64,000 nucleotides of DNA from Edaphochlamys debaryana (taxonomy: Eukaryota > Chlorophyta > Chlorophyceae > Chlamydomonadales): positions 62,001-126,000 of the forward strand of contig JAEHOE010000183.1 of NCBI GenBank assembly GCA_016858145.1. Direction: 5' to 3'. Positions 44,505-56,500 of the stretch are shown piece after piece (the first letter of the stretch is position 1; the number at the start of each line of letters is the position of its first letter). The position numbers and the translations under genes are program-made. The notes below the pieces were generated by a model. The model was not told the DNA's origin, searched no databases, and saw nothing but the letters and a program-made list of their open reading frames with translations.

Positions 44505-47500
44505 CTACCTCAGCCCGAAGCCCTCGCTGTTGTTGATGGCGAGGCGCAGCAGGCGCAGCATCTTGCCCCGGCTGCCGTACTCGGGCAGCAGCAGTGTGTT
44601 GAAGCAGGTGTGGGCGGTGGGGAGCTTGTGGGAGTCGGGGCCGTCGCGCTGCGGGGTGGGGGTGGGGTGGGGTGGGGGGCAAGGTGTGAGGGGCTTGGTG
44701 AGGATAAGGAGGAGGAAGGGGAAAGGCAGTTGGATGGGGGAGGGCCAGCCAGGTTGTGAAGGGCAGAGTCACGTGTCAGTGCCCCAAGCGGCTACCCTTC
44801 TAGGCTCCATGCAAGCGGGCAAGCGGGCACGCCACGCTTGCCTTCCGCTTGCCCAACCCCACCCAGCCAGGGCCCCACCCAGGCCCACCTGGATCACGGG
44901 CCTCAGGGACCCCAGGCCTCCGATGGGGGAGCGGTCCGAGCCCGTGAAGAACTTGAGGAAGGCGCGCTGGTCCTGGGGGGGGCAGGGGGGAGGGGAGGGG
45001 CAGGGGCAGGGGGAAGGGTTCATGGAGAGGAAGCGCTTAGGCAAGCGGTTGCGGACCCGGGGGGATGAACGGAGGGAGGGCTTGGGAGCCAGCGGAGCCA
45101 CACATGCTCCCTATCCCAGGCTCCCAGTTGGCCCACACCAGATTGGACCGGACCGGGCCGGACCGCCTCCCCTCACCTCGGGCTCCAGCTCGTTGAGCAC
45201 GATGTCCCACAGCCACCCCACTGCGGGGGAGGCCCAGGAGTAGCCCCCCTCGTAGAGCGCCGCGTCCCTCAGTGCCACGAAGTCCAGCCGGGGGTTGCCG
45301 CACACCAGCCGCTCCAGCTCCTGACAGGGAGGGGGAGGCCAGGGGGGGAAGGGGGGGAAGAGGGGTGAGATGGGAGGGGGAGTGGGGCCGGGGGTTGACC
45401 CACACCAGCCGCTCCAGCTCCTGAGGCACAGGGGTGGGTTTAGGCAAGGGGGGGGGCGCTTCTGCTATGGGAGGGTGCTCCGTTTAACACGAGCAGCAAC
45501 AAGGGTTGCACTCTACGCCTCCTCCCCACGCCCCGCTTGCCTGGGCCGTGAAGAGGGTCATGGCGGGCCCCTCGCACACCACACTGAACCCCTCCGCGAA
45601 GGCCTGCGGTGGGGGCAGGGGGAGCCACATGGAGGGGGGGAGGGAGGTTGACGATGGTCACCCTGATTTCCGAGAGAGCCTTGCTTGAAGCTGCAGCCAG
45701 CCGTGCCCTCCTGTCCATTCGCAGTCCTTGTCGTTTTCTCCGCCCTCTCCGACTCAACCCTCCCCTCCTTCCCCCCTCCCTCCTCTCCCCCTCCCCCCCA
45801 CGCACCTCGAACTGCCCCCGTATGCTCTCCCCCATGAGCCAGGCGCACATGAGCTGCACGTACTCGGCCCGGTTGGCCTCCGTCACCATCTCCTCCTCGC
45901 CGCCTGTGATGTGATATGTGTGTGTGGGGGGGTCGGGGCAGACAGAAAGCGTGAGAGGCAGCGCGCACTCACCCTGCCAGCTTGATCCCACAGGGCTACT
46001 CTACCTACACGCCCGCCCTTGCTCCCAGACCAACACACTAATACACCTTAGGAGTCACAACTGGTGCCCTGCACCCTCGTCGTCCACTGCTCCCGCCCAT
46101 TCCCAGCCACGTCTGGCCCCCTGGGGCCGCCCCCTCCGCCCCACCTGGTCTGAGCGGGAAGCTCTCCACGGCGCCGTACCGGTCCACATCCACGGAGAAG
46201 GTCAGGCAGAACACGTCAGCAAGCGGCTCGGGGCCGTCGTACTGTGTGGTACGACAAGACGGAGATGAAGCGGGGTGTATCAGAGTCCGAGTCAGCTCTC
46301 GCCTTCATTCGGCCACCGGGGCCCTTCCACCCACACGCCAGCAGCCATCACCCCCCCTTGCGCGATGTGAAGAGGGGGCTAGGGAGGTCTCCCTGCCCTG
46401 AGCCCACGCTGCAACTCTCATTCCCCCACCGCCGGCCCCTCCCCATCCCAGAACCGGACATGAAGAGTCAGGAACACGCCACAAACAACAGCCCCCTCGG
46501 CCCCTCTTCCATTCACCCTCCCCTACCTCGCTCCTTCCATCCCCGGCCTCCCACCTCCAGCACCGCCCGCAGGCTGCGTGCCACCCCCGGCTGCCAGGTC
46601 TCCAGGTCGCGCAGGCCCAGCTCCCGGGGCCGCCGCCGGCCGCCGCCGCCCTCTGCAGAGGGGATGTGGGAGAAGGGTTGGGTGCGCGGAGGGACAGGGG
46701 GGAGGGAGAGAGAGATCGATACATCCCCATACATCCGGACTAAGAGCTCGGGTCATGGAGTCTGGGTGCCGGGGTTCAGTGGCGCCCTGACCCCGAGCAC
46801 GTCCCGGCATCGCCCGTGCGCACGCGAGCAGTTCCTGGCACCGCACGCAACCACGCACGCACGCACGCTCCGCCGCCCACCTCCCGCCGCGATGTACTCC
46901 CGCAGCTTGTCGTACAGCAGCAGCGGCGCGGGGAAGTGCAGCAGTACGCTGTTGTACACTGCCAGGCCCAGGACCAGGCCCAGCAGGAAGAAGGACTCGG
47001 GCGGCTCGAGAGACGAAGGGTTGAACCTGTGACGCATGCATGAGGAGGAGCTTTAGTCAGGGGGGGGTCCAAACGGGGTACAGACTCGGACGAGGAGCAC
47101 AAGGGAGACCCAAGGGCAGGGTGTGCGTAAGCTTTGCAGGGCACGCAAGGCTCTGCTGGTGCGCAGTGCATGGGATGGGCAAGCCGATCCAGAGGCATGT
47201 GCATGTACGGCGGCAAGTTCGTACGGCAGTACGGCCCCACGCACCAGTACGTGCGCATGTTTGCGTCGTAGCTCATGAGGCCGTAATCGGGGCTCAGCAG
47301 CCGCTCCAGGAGCAGCGCGAAGAACTCCTGCGAGGTTTTGAAGGTTTTAAGTGTGCTCAAAAGATGCTCAAAGAATGGACTGCAAGGTTCACTGCATGGG
47401 TTCCATTACAATACAAAATTTCCGGGCCCAGATCCTGGCAGCGAGCGCGTGCGTGTGCCCACCTTCTTGACCCCCCCCGCGTCGATGCCCTCCTCCCCAA

Positions 47501-50500
47501 TGAAGTGCACCCTGGGGGGTTGGGGTGGGGGGGTGGGGGGTGGGGGGTAGGGTCGGAGCCGTCAGTTCACACGCGCAGAGCGGTGGCGGCCCCTAGCACT
47601 TGGTAGCAACATTGCTGAGGACTCCAGACACGACTGGCATGGCCACCACCGGTAGCTATGATCAGCGATGAATGAACCCGCTGCAGACAGCCTGCAGCCC
47701 TCCCATGTCAGGCCCACACGCTCATGACGAGGCACTTCAGCGGCCCTCGCCCCGCCCTACTTCCAGCCCCCCCAACCGACCTCCCACGTGCTGCTCACAA
47801 GCCCTTCCCCCCTTCCCCCCCTCAACCCCCCCTACCTCAGCGGCTTGAGCAGGTCCCTCGGCGCCTGCCTCGCCACCTCCGCCAGCGAGTCCGCCACCAG
47901 CTGCGTGCGCCTCACCCGCAGGATGCACGAGTCGCTGTGGACGCCGGGGACGGAGCAGTCGCTGGGGGCGGGGAGCTGGGGGGTGGGTGGGGGTGGGGCG
48001 GGGCGGGTATGGGGGCGGGTAAGGAAGGGGTGGAGGGCGGGGCGATATGGGGTTGGGTGGTGAGCGGGATGTGGGGAGGTGTCGGCGGGATTCCCACAAG
48101 AGGACTCCATTTCTGTCCCCCTCTCGCCTCACCTCGATGGCGCCCCCTCCCATGCGCCGCCGCTGGTCCGCCGCCGCCTGCGTATCCTCCCCCCCGCTGC
48201 CGCTGCCGTCCTGGGACCCATTCGACCGCCGGGGCCGCCGGAAGCGATCAAACAGAGCCCGCATCGCCCCCGCCGCGCCGCCACCTCCGCCGCCAGATCC
48301 AGATCCACTACCGCTGGCGCGTGGGCTGCCGCCGCCGGCGGCCCTGGATCCAGATCCGGGGCTGGATGCGGATCCGGATCCGTTGGCGCTGGATCGAGGG
48401 CTGGATCTGGGGCTGCCGGAGGGGCGGCGGCTGGAGAAGGGCGTGGGGGCGGCGGCGGCGTGGCGGGAGCGGGGGGTGAGGCGGTCGGAGCCAAAGGTGC
48501 CCGGGGCGGCGGCGGCGGCGGCGGAGGTGGAGGGCCCGGCGCCGCTGCCAGAGGTGGTGGCCCGGGCGCTGCGTGATGAGGGAGTGGGGGTGGGTGTCGG
48601 GGCCTTGGGCAGCACCGCCCCGTCGCGCATCCAGCTGATAGGGGGAACGGGGGGAAGGGGAGGGCGGAATCTGAGCGAGGTGTTTGACCAGCTTGGCGCC
48701 AGGGTTGTCGCCCGAGCTTGCCAGAACCCGCCAGGACCCACCGTGACGCCGCCCCCCCGCTGCCGTACAGCTGCACCTCCATGCGTGCGTGCGCCACGCT
48801 CTGTGTGGGGACGCGGGGGCGAGCGAGCAGGGAGGCAGAGGAGGTCAGCATGCGGTGCGGAGCGAGGGACGGTCGCTCCTGGAGGGGGTTTTCCTCCCCA
48901 CCAGCTCCATCTGAAACCTTGCCTCCAGCTTCCGCCCAAACGCACAACACACCCACACGCAAGCTCCCACAAATGTACCCCTCCTTCCCCGCCCCTGCTC
49001 TTCCCCACCGCTCCAACTGAATCCTGGCGTTCCAACCCCCCTGACACACAGACACGCCCTAACCCACACAAACACCTGCAAACACACCCCCTGCTTTCCC
49101 CCCTCCCCCCACCCCACCTGCTCCATCTGGAACCGCGCCTCCATGCGCAGCAGGTGGCTCTTGGCGCGTGCGTCCAGCAGGAAGGGGTAGGAGCAGAAGG
49201 AGAAGGGGGCCTCCTTGGGGGGGTGGGGGGAGGAGGCCAGGTCCTGACAGGGGGGGGGGGAAGAGGTAGGGATGGGGGGGAGATGGAGGGAGGCGGAGGG
49301 AGGGGGACGTGAGTGCCCTGCGCTTTCAGGGGAACATGCGTTGCCCGAGGGCCTGGCAGTAAGACTGGTGCCCGGTGGACGAATACTCGGCACTAGCCTG
49401 CCCGCGTGGAGCCATTCCGTCCCTGCAACCCCCAAAGTAGCGCCCCCCCCCTCCGCTCACCCGTGCCTGCCTCCAGGCCGTGTAGTGGTCCTGCACGTCC
49501 AGCTTCTCACTGATCAGGGCGTTGTAGAAGGCCTCTGCGGTTGGCGGTTGGGCGGTTGGCGGTTGGGCGGTTGGCGGTTGAGCGGTTGGCCTCCCGAGAA
49601 AGTCCATGGCGTGCCCCCCCCCATGCGCCTCCACCTCTCCTTAAGCCTTCCTCCGCCGGGAGCGATGAGCTTGGCGAGGATTCCCCCCCCTCCCTTCTGC
49701 CTTGTCCCTTGTCCCTTGCTTCTGCCTTGTCCCTGCCCCCCTCTAATTCCCTTGCCCGCTTGCCCTTCTCCCACCCCCATCTCGGGCCCCCACTCCATCC
49801 CCTCGCCTCCCCCACCCCCCTCCTCACCCGGCGGCAGGGACCGGCTGATGGATGCCGCCTCCTCCACCCTCGCCAGCACCTTGATGGCGTTCATCACGGG
49901 GGGCTGGGCGGGAAGGGGGGGAGAAGGTGTGTGTGGGAGGGTGAGGTTACAAACAGCCCGCCGACCTACAGCCCTCCGTCGACGCCCTTCCCCCCGCCCT
50001 TCCCCCCTTCCCCCCGCACACACAGTTTACCCTCACAACCCCCCCACCGTGAGCTTTTTCGTCGCTGCCAGCCCGGATGAGGCCCAGCTGATTGATGGTG
50101 CGTGGCTACTCTCACCCCCGGGCCCATCTCATTTGCGCCTTGCTCCTTAGCGGCCGCCAGCTGCCAGGCGGGGAGCACCACATGGCCACGTGCCAACCCA
50201 CCCCCGTATCAATACACACACATGCTCTCCCTCCCCCTGTCACCCCCCCCCCCTCCCCCCCACCGTGAGCTTCTTGGTGGCCGCCAGCTCCCGGGTGAGG
50301 AAGCCCTGCAGCGGCCTCACCACGCGCTGCTCGAGCAGGGGGCCTGGGGGTGGGTGAGGGGGAGAGGGACAGGATAGGAGGGGGGGACTCTATGTGGTAT
50401 GATGCCCACTGCTCTGCGGTACACCGCACCCCCTCCCTTCGCCACCAAATACACAGCTTCCGCCGGTACTAGGTCTCCACTTCAGGACCGCTGAAGTCCG

Positions 50501-53500
50501 TGAAGCCCACCAAGCATGATTCGTCCCCTCCCTCTTCCGCTGCTCCCTCCCCCCACCCCTCCCCACCTGGGTACGCCGCCCACCACCTCACCACCCAGCT
50601 CCGCACCAGGGGCGGTGCGGCCATGAGCGTTGCCGTGAGGCGGGGCAGCAGCGAGCGGGCGGCGGAGGGGTCCCCCAGCAGGGGGTGCTGGAGAGCAGCC
50701 AAGAGGACCTGGGGGTTGGGGGTAGCAGGGGGAAGGGAAAGGAAAAGGTGTGGCGGCTGTGCAGGTGCATAGGCTACGGGGCAAGGAGACGATGTGCACA
50801 TCACCACAACCGTATCGGGGGACTTGAAGAGGGCAGCCGGCACAGGTACCTCAGCCATCCGACAAGCAGCAAGCAGCAAGAGAGAGGGAAACGAAAACCC
50901 GCCCACCCCCGCACCTGCCCTCGCTCCGGCGAGCCCAGCAGGTGGCAGTGCGCCGCCAGCTCCTCCGCCAGAGCCCCCGCAGCGCTCTGGAGGGCCTGGG
51001 GGGGGAGGGAAGGGCGGCCAAGGTGCCGGGCGAGGAAGCTCTCTCCTGCAGCGAGGGCTAGGCCCCTGTTGCGACCCCGTGTACCCATCCACCCCTTGCC
51101 CCCCCCTCCCCACCTGCAGCAGGCGGTACGCGTGCAGGTCCCACACAGTGGAAGCCACGCCGTCGCCCCGGCCGCTGCGGCTGCGGGGGGCACGCAGGGA
51201 GGGGTTGGAGGGGATTCCGCACATGGCAAAGCGTTGGAGCTGATCACCGGCGCAGACATCTTGTGAGATTCAACATCAACTTGATCCGGATCCAGCCGGA
51301 TCCAACCGCAACATCAGTGCTTAGCTCCGTCGCAAGAAGCGCAAGGCCCGCACTCAACGGGTGCCACACCGGTGTCGTTCGGAATACAGAACGGGGCGAG
51401 TCCTGCCCCGACCCCCCCCCCGACCCGCACTCACACGGTGCCGCACAGTGCCGCCAGCTCCGCCATGACTTCCTCCAGCAGGACTGGATCCAGGCCCACG
51501 GCCCCTAAGCAGGATCCAAATCCGGACGAGGGTCCGGCGGGGCGGCGGCTGGCGAAGGCTGCGCTGATGGCGGCGGGGGAGGCGAACACCAGCGCGACGC
51601 CTGGGGTGGGAGGTGGAGGGAGAGGGGGTGGAGGCGGGGAGGCGGAGCCGTGGTGAGGATGGGGCGAGGATATGGGCAGGAGGGGGGTGAGCAGCGAAGG
51701 CCCTTGGCTTTGAAAAGCAGGGCTTCAATGCCACACTGCAGGGGACGATGGTGAAGGGGATCATCGTGGGGGGCAAGGGGCAGCATTAAGAAATCTCTCT
51801 AGAGGCGTTGAAAGGGATGTCAGGAACCGGAGTGTCCATACCCGGTGACCACGTCTCGCGCCCTACCCTCCGTGACTGCCTTGAGGCGTGACGACATGTC
51901 GGCGAGGCCGCAGGCGCCCCCCGCCCGGGCCTCGGCGGCGGCGGCGATGGCGGCGCGGAGGGAGGCCAGCAGGGGGGCGGGGCCGGAGGGCTGGGGGTGG
52001 GTGGGGGAGGGGGTGGGGAGAAGGGGTCTGGTGAAACGGCCACTCTAGGGGTTGTGTCGGTGCGGCACGTGAGGCAGGGCCTGGGCCTTCAGTGCGGACC
52101 GAGACGGCTCCATTACTGCAGGGCAGGAAGCAGGATTGGAATGGATCTGTCCCTTTTGGAGGCCCGAGGGGCTCCCTCACCTGCGGCGGCAGCTCGTGGG
52201 GGCCGCACAGCAGCACCCCGCCCCCCGCGCCCCCCGCCACAACGTCAAACGCCACCGCCTGCGCGCCGCCGCCACCGCCGCCGCCGCCGCCGGCCCCGCC
52301 GCCGCCGGCCCCGCCGCCGCTAACGCCAGCGGCGGCAGCAGATGAGGAGTCGGAGCGGGGCCGGGTGGGGCCCGGCGGAGGAACCAGATCCAGGCGGCGG
52401 GGGCTGGCGGCGTGGATGGAGCGGTGCGGCGCGGCGGCGGCGGCGGCAGCAGCGGCGGCGGCGGCGGCCGCCAGGCCCGACAGCGGCATCGTCGGCGGCA
52501 GCGCCATTGTCCCGGACCAGAACACGTCGCCTTCCGCCGTCAGAAAGAGCGTGTGCTGCGCTCCGCACGCCACCCGTGTCACGAAGGGCAGGGGTGGTGG
52601 TGGCGGGGTGGAGGTGGAGGTGGCCGCTCCGCCGCCGCTGCTGCCGCCGCTGCCCAGCCGTCGGGTGCGCGTGTGGAAGCCGGCCGGGGTAATCACGGCT
52701 TCCACCGTGTACCCCACTCCAACCCCTCCTTCCTCTACCCCAACTGCACCAGCACCAGCACCGCCGCTGCCGCCACCGCCCACGCCTCCGCCAGCCGGGG
52801 CCCCAGCGGTAGCGGCGGCGCCAGTGGTGGCGGCGGCGGCGGCGGCAGCGGCGGCGGCTGCGAAGGCGTCGAGGCGGTAGGGCGCGTGGCGGTCGGCTCT
52901 GTCCCCCAGCCCCAGCGCCCCCCCGCGGCCCTGACCCCACGCGAACACGCCCGCGTCGGTGGCGGCGGCGGAGTGGCGGGAGCCCAGGGCGATGTGGCGC
53001 ACGCCCTGTGGGATCGGGGGGGGGGGGGGAGAGGGGCGAGTTTGTTGCTGAGAGGGAGGGGGGAGCGGAGGAAGGGTTGGGGAAGGATGGGCGGTAAACG
53101 GGGCCGGTGACTACAACGGACAGGCAGTTCGGTGGTTCAATGCAGAGGGGAGGCGTGACAGGCGTGGGCTTGGGACTGGACCAGTCATAACCTTTACACT
53201 CGAGATGAGATGACCCCTCCCCCAACCCTCCCTACCCAACTGCCCACCCACCTTGAGCGGCAGCCGCCTCGGCTCCAACACCACAGCATTGACCCGCTGC
53301 CCCCCCTCCCCCTCCCCGCCCTCCCCCTCCCCGCCCCCCGCCTCGCTCCAACGCGCGACCTCCGCCGCCGCCCGCCACGCCGCCGCCTCCACCTCCAGCC
53401 TGCCCCTCGGCCCGGCACCGGATACAGATCCAGATCCGGACCGTACGGCCCTGGCCGAGCCGCTACGTGCGGGCAGGCCGGTACGGCTGCCGACGTGGCT

Positions 53501-56500
53501 GGGATCCAGGTGGCTGGATCCGGGGCTGCTCATGCTTGGGTGGTGGTAGGGGTGGTGGGTGTGGGTGTGGCGGATGGTGGGGTTGGCCGGGGGCGCGTGC
53601 ACCGATGGCCAGCGATTTCCCTGCAAGGAGCGGGGGGCGAGGGAGAGAGGAGATTCAGCAGTCAGAACGGGCTGGGGTGGGGGTGGTAAGGGGAGGCTTG
53701 GCATCGTGCGTGGCATTTGGGGATGGGTGGAGCACCCAGAATCACACGTGCGTCCGTACGAACAGCAGTACCTGGGAGGGGTGGGCGAGGGTGAGCTCTT
53801 CGTCATCCGAGGGCTCGTCCAGGATTGCCGTACGGTCGCAGGCGAAGAGCCACTCCGTGGCCACTGCGGTACGGACACAGCGAAGAGAGACATGTGATGA
53901 GTCAGACGCAGGGTATGGGGGACCCGCCCAGGCGCGTGGGCTCCGATTGGTCTAGAGGACGCGACCGCGAGCAAGGGGCACGGCCCTTCCCCCGACGCCC
54001 CACCTCCACGGTGCATGCACACAGCCCCTTCGCCTTCCCAAGCGAGCAGCCCCCAACGCGGGCGTACGCACGCAGCTCCCAAAACACACCCTCCCCGGGC
54101 GCTCACCTTCAACGCCCGCGTTGCCCGTCTCCTCCAGAGCGATCTGCAGCGGCAGGGAGCGGTCGCGCAGTGCGGTCAGCGGTCGCAATCCGGCCGCACG
54201 GATCCCGGACTCGGGCCCCCGCAGGTCCAACGGAGCCTCGAATCGCAGGGCCCCGTTTCATCAGCCCGGCAAGGCTGCAGCCAACGCCCAAGGTAGCCAG
54301 CCCCCCGCCTCCCTGCCTGCCCCCAAGCCCAGGCCCACGGCCCTGAACGTGTGATCAAGCTAAGCCCCCGGCCTCGACCCCGAACCGTAACTCCCGGCCC
54401 CCACCCCGAGCCCCCACCCCCCACCCCTCCCCCCAAACACACACTCCCGCCTCACCCGTGCGTGCCTCCGGGGTATGCCCATCTCCACCATGGCCAGGAG
54501 CCACTCGGGGTTGGCGCGGCCGGCGCTGAGCCTGTGGTGGGGTTGGGGGAAGGGGAAGGATTGGGTTGGGTTGGATTGGGTTGGGGGAAGGAAGAGGAGG
54601 GTCGGGGGTGGGGGGGAAGTTGGGAGAGGCAACGATGCCGGCGGCCGTCTCTGCAGCCCTGGCGCTGCGGCCAACGTCCGCCGGCTCGGGTCTTCCGTCC
54701 CCACCCTCCCACCCCAAAACGGGCCATCCTGCCCCTTACATATCCCAACCAGCCGCTGCTGGCGCCCACCCGTAAGGCCCAAGTCTCTACACCTGGGCTC
54801 AGCATTGACTGCCCCCTCTGGCTTCACCGCCACACCCCAGGGCCAAGGGGCCCACTCACCTGAGCGCCGCGCGCCGGACAGCCGTGGGTAACCGAGGCGT
54901 GACATCCGGCTCCTCCTCCTCCCCACCGCCGCCGCCGCCGCCGCGGCGTTCTCGGTCCCGCTGCGCGTTACGGATGGCCCCGCCGAGCTGCCGCCGCCCG
55001 GTCCCGTCGCCGTCGGGGCCGTCGCCCTCGTCGTGGCGGTTGGCGGTTGCGGTCGTGGCGGTTGCGGTTGTGGCGGTTGGCGCGGCGGTTGGCTCCGGCG
55101 CCAGGCCCAGCTGGCCCCAGGCGTTGCAGCCCCACACGAAGGCCTGTCCGCCGCAGGTGACGGCGGCCGAGTGGGCGTCGCCGGCAGCGATCTGGAGGGT
55201 GGAGAAGCGCGGGCAAGGGCGGACAAGGGCGGAGAAGGGTGTTGCGTAGGGCACGGGCAGAGGGCGGACAAGGGCGTGGTGCACGCTGGCTGGTGAGGCG
55301 GCACAAGGAGTTAGAAGAGCAGCAGCCGATGCCGCACAGCCTGTCCCCGCGAGCGTGATTGTATTCAGATCCACAGCCGCATGCATTGCTTACCTCCTAA
55401 TCTTGAGCCCTTACATCCAAATCCCCTTCAACTTTCAATCCCCCCCGCCCCCACCTGCACCACGGGCAGCGCCCACAGCTCCTCCACGGGGGTGGGGGCC
55501 GTCTGGCGCAACCGCCGGTCACCCAGCCCTAGCTGCCCGGAGCCGCCTTGGGGAAAGGAAGAGGAGGGGCCAGGGGAGGAGGGGTCATGAGCGTGGATGT
55601 CAGGCAGCGGGCAAGTAATGCGGTGAGGCGCTGACTCCCCTGCTGGAAGCCACGCCCCGGCCCCGGCGGCGGCAGCGGCACCCAGTCTCCATTCCTTCAG
55701 GTTCCCGACTTCCCGTACCCGTCCCCCCCAACCCCAGACTCATCTCCAATCTCTCAGTCCCCATCTACAGGCACCTTCACCTCTACCACCTCCCGCCGTC
55801 CCTCCCCTTGCCCCATCTCCCCCCCCTCGATGCGCATCTGGCTCGCTGGCTGCCGCCATACCATGTGGGCTGTCCAAACTCTAACTCGTCAAAGATCATT
55901 CCCACCCCCCCCATCACCCCTCACCTCCGCCCCACGCCAGCACGGTGGACGAGGCGGTGAGGGCCAGGGCGTGCAGCCGCCCCGCCGCCAGCGCCACCAC
56001 GGGGGGGGCCTGCGCGAGGGCGGGCAGGGGCGTGGGGCGCCACACGATGGCGGGGGCGGCGTCGCCCAGGCCGCACTGGCCTGCGGACAGGGAGGGCAAG
56101 GGGAGGGAGGGGGGTGGGAAGGGGTGAGGGAAGGGGGTGAGGTAGAGGAGAGGGAGTGCCAAGGGAGCCGATGGACAAGAGGGGGCGCGGCGTCGCCCAG
56201 GCCGCACTGGCCTGCGGAGGGGAGGAAAGGCGGGTGGAAATGGGGGAAGGGTGCGAGGCACATACGGAGATCTTTCTCGACGTGGAGCAAGCATTACTGG
56301 AAGATGTACAAACGCGCGGAGCGCGCGCACGTCGCGTGGAACCAGGGCGTGAACGTGAAGGGCATGCAGCAACTCAGTACGGCCCCGCCTCACCGTATCG
56401 GTTGCAGCCCCACGCCAGCACCCCCACGCCGGCGGTCACCACCAGCGTGAAGTCGCCGCCGCACGCCACCGCCCGCACCGCCGGGCCGGGCCCCGAGGGC

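Noticed and set aside
49540..49590. Possible telomere-like repeat (GGTTGGC)
   Set aside because: The unit does not match the algal TTTTAGGG telomere repeat, and the tract is only ~50 bases inside an intron.
52092..52880. 262-codon plus-strand frame rich in Ala and Pro
   Set aside because: It is antisense to HECT exon 11, whose minus frame contains clear RCC1 motifs and fits both flanking junctions.
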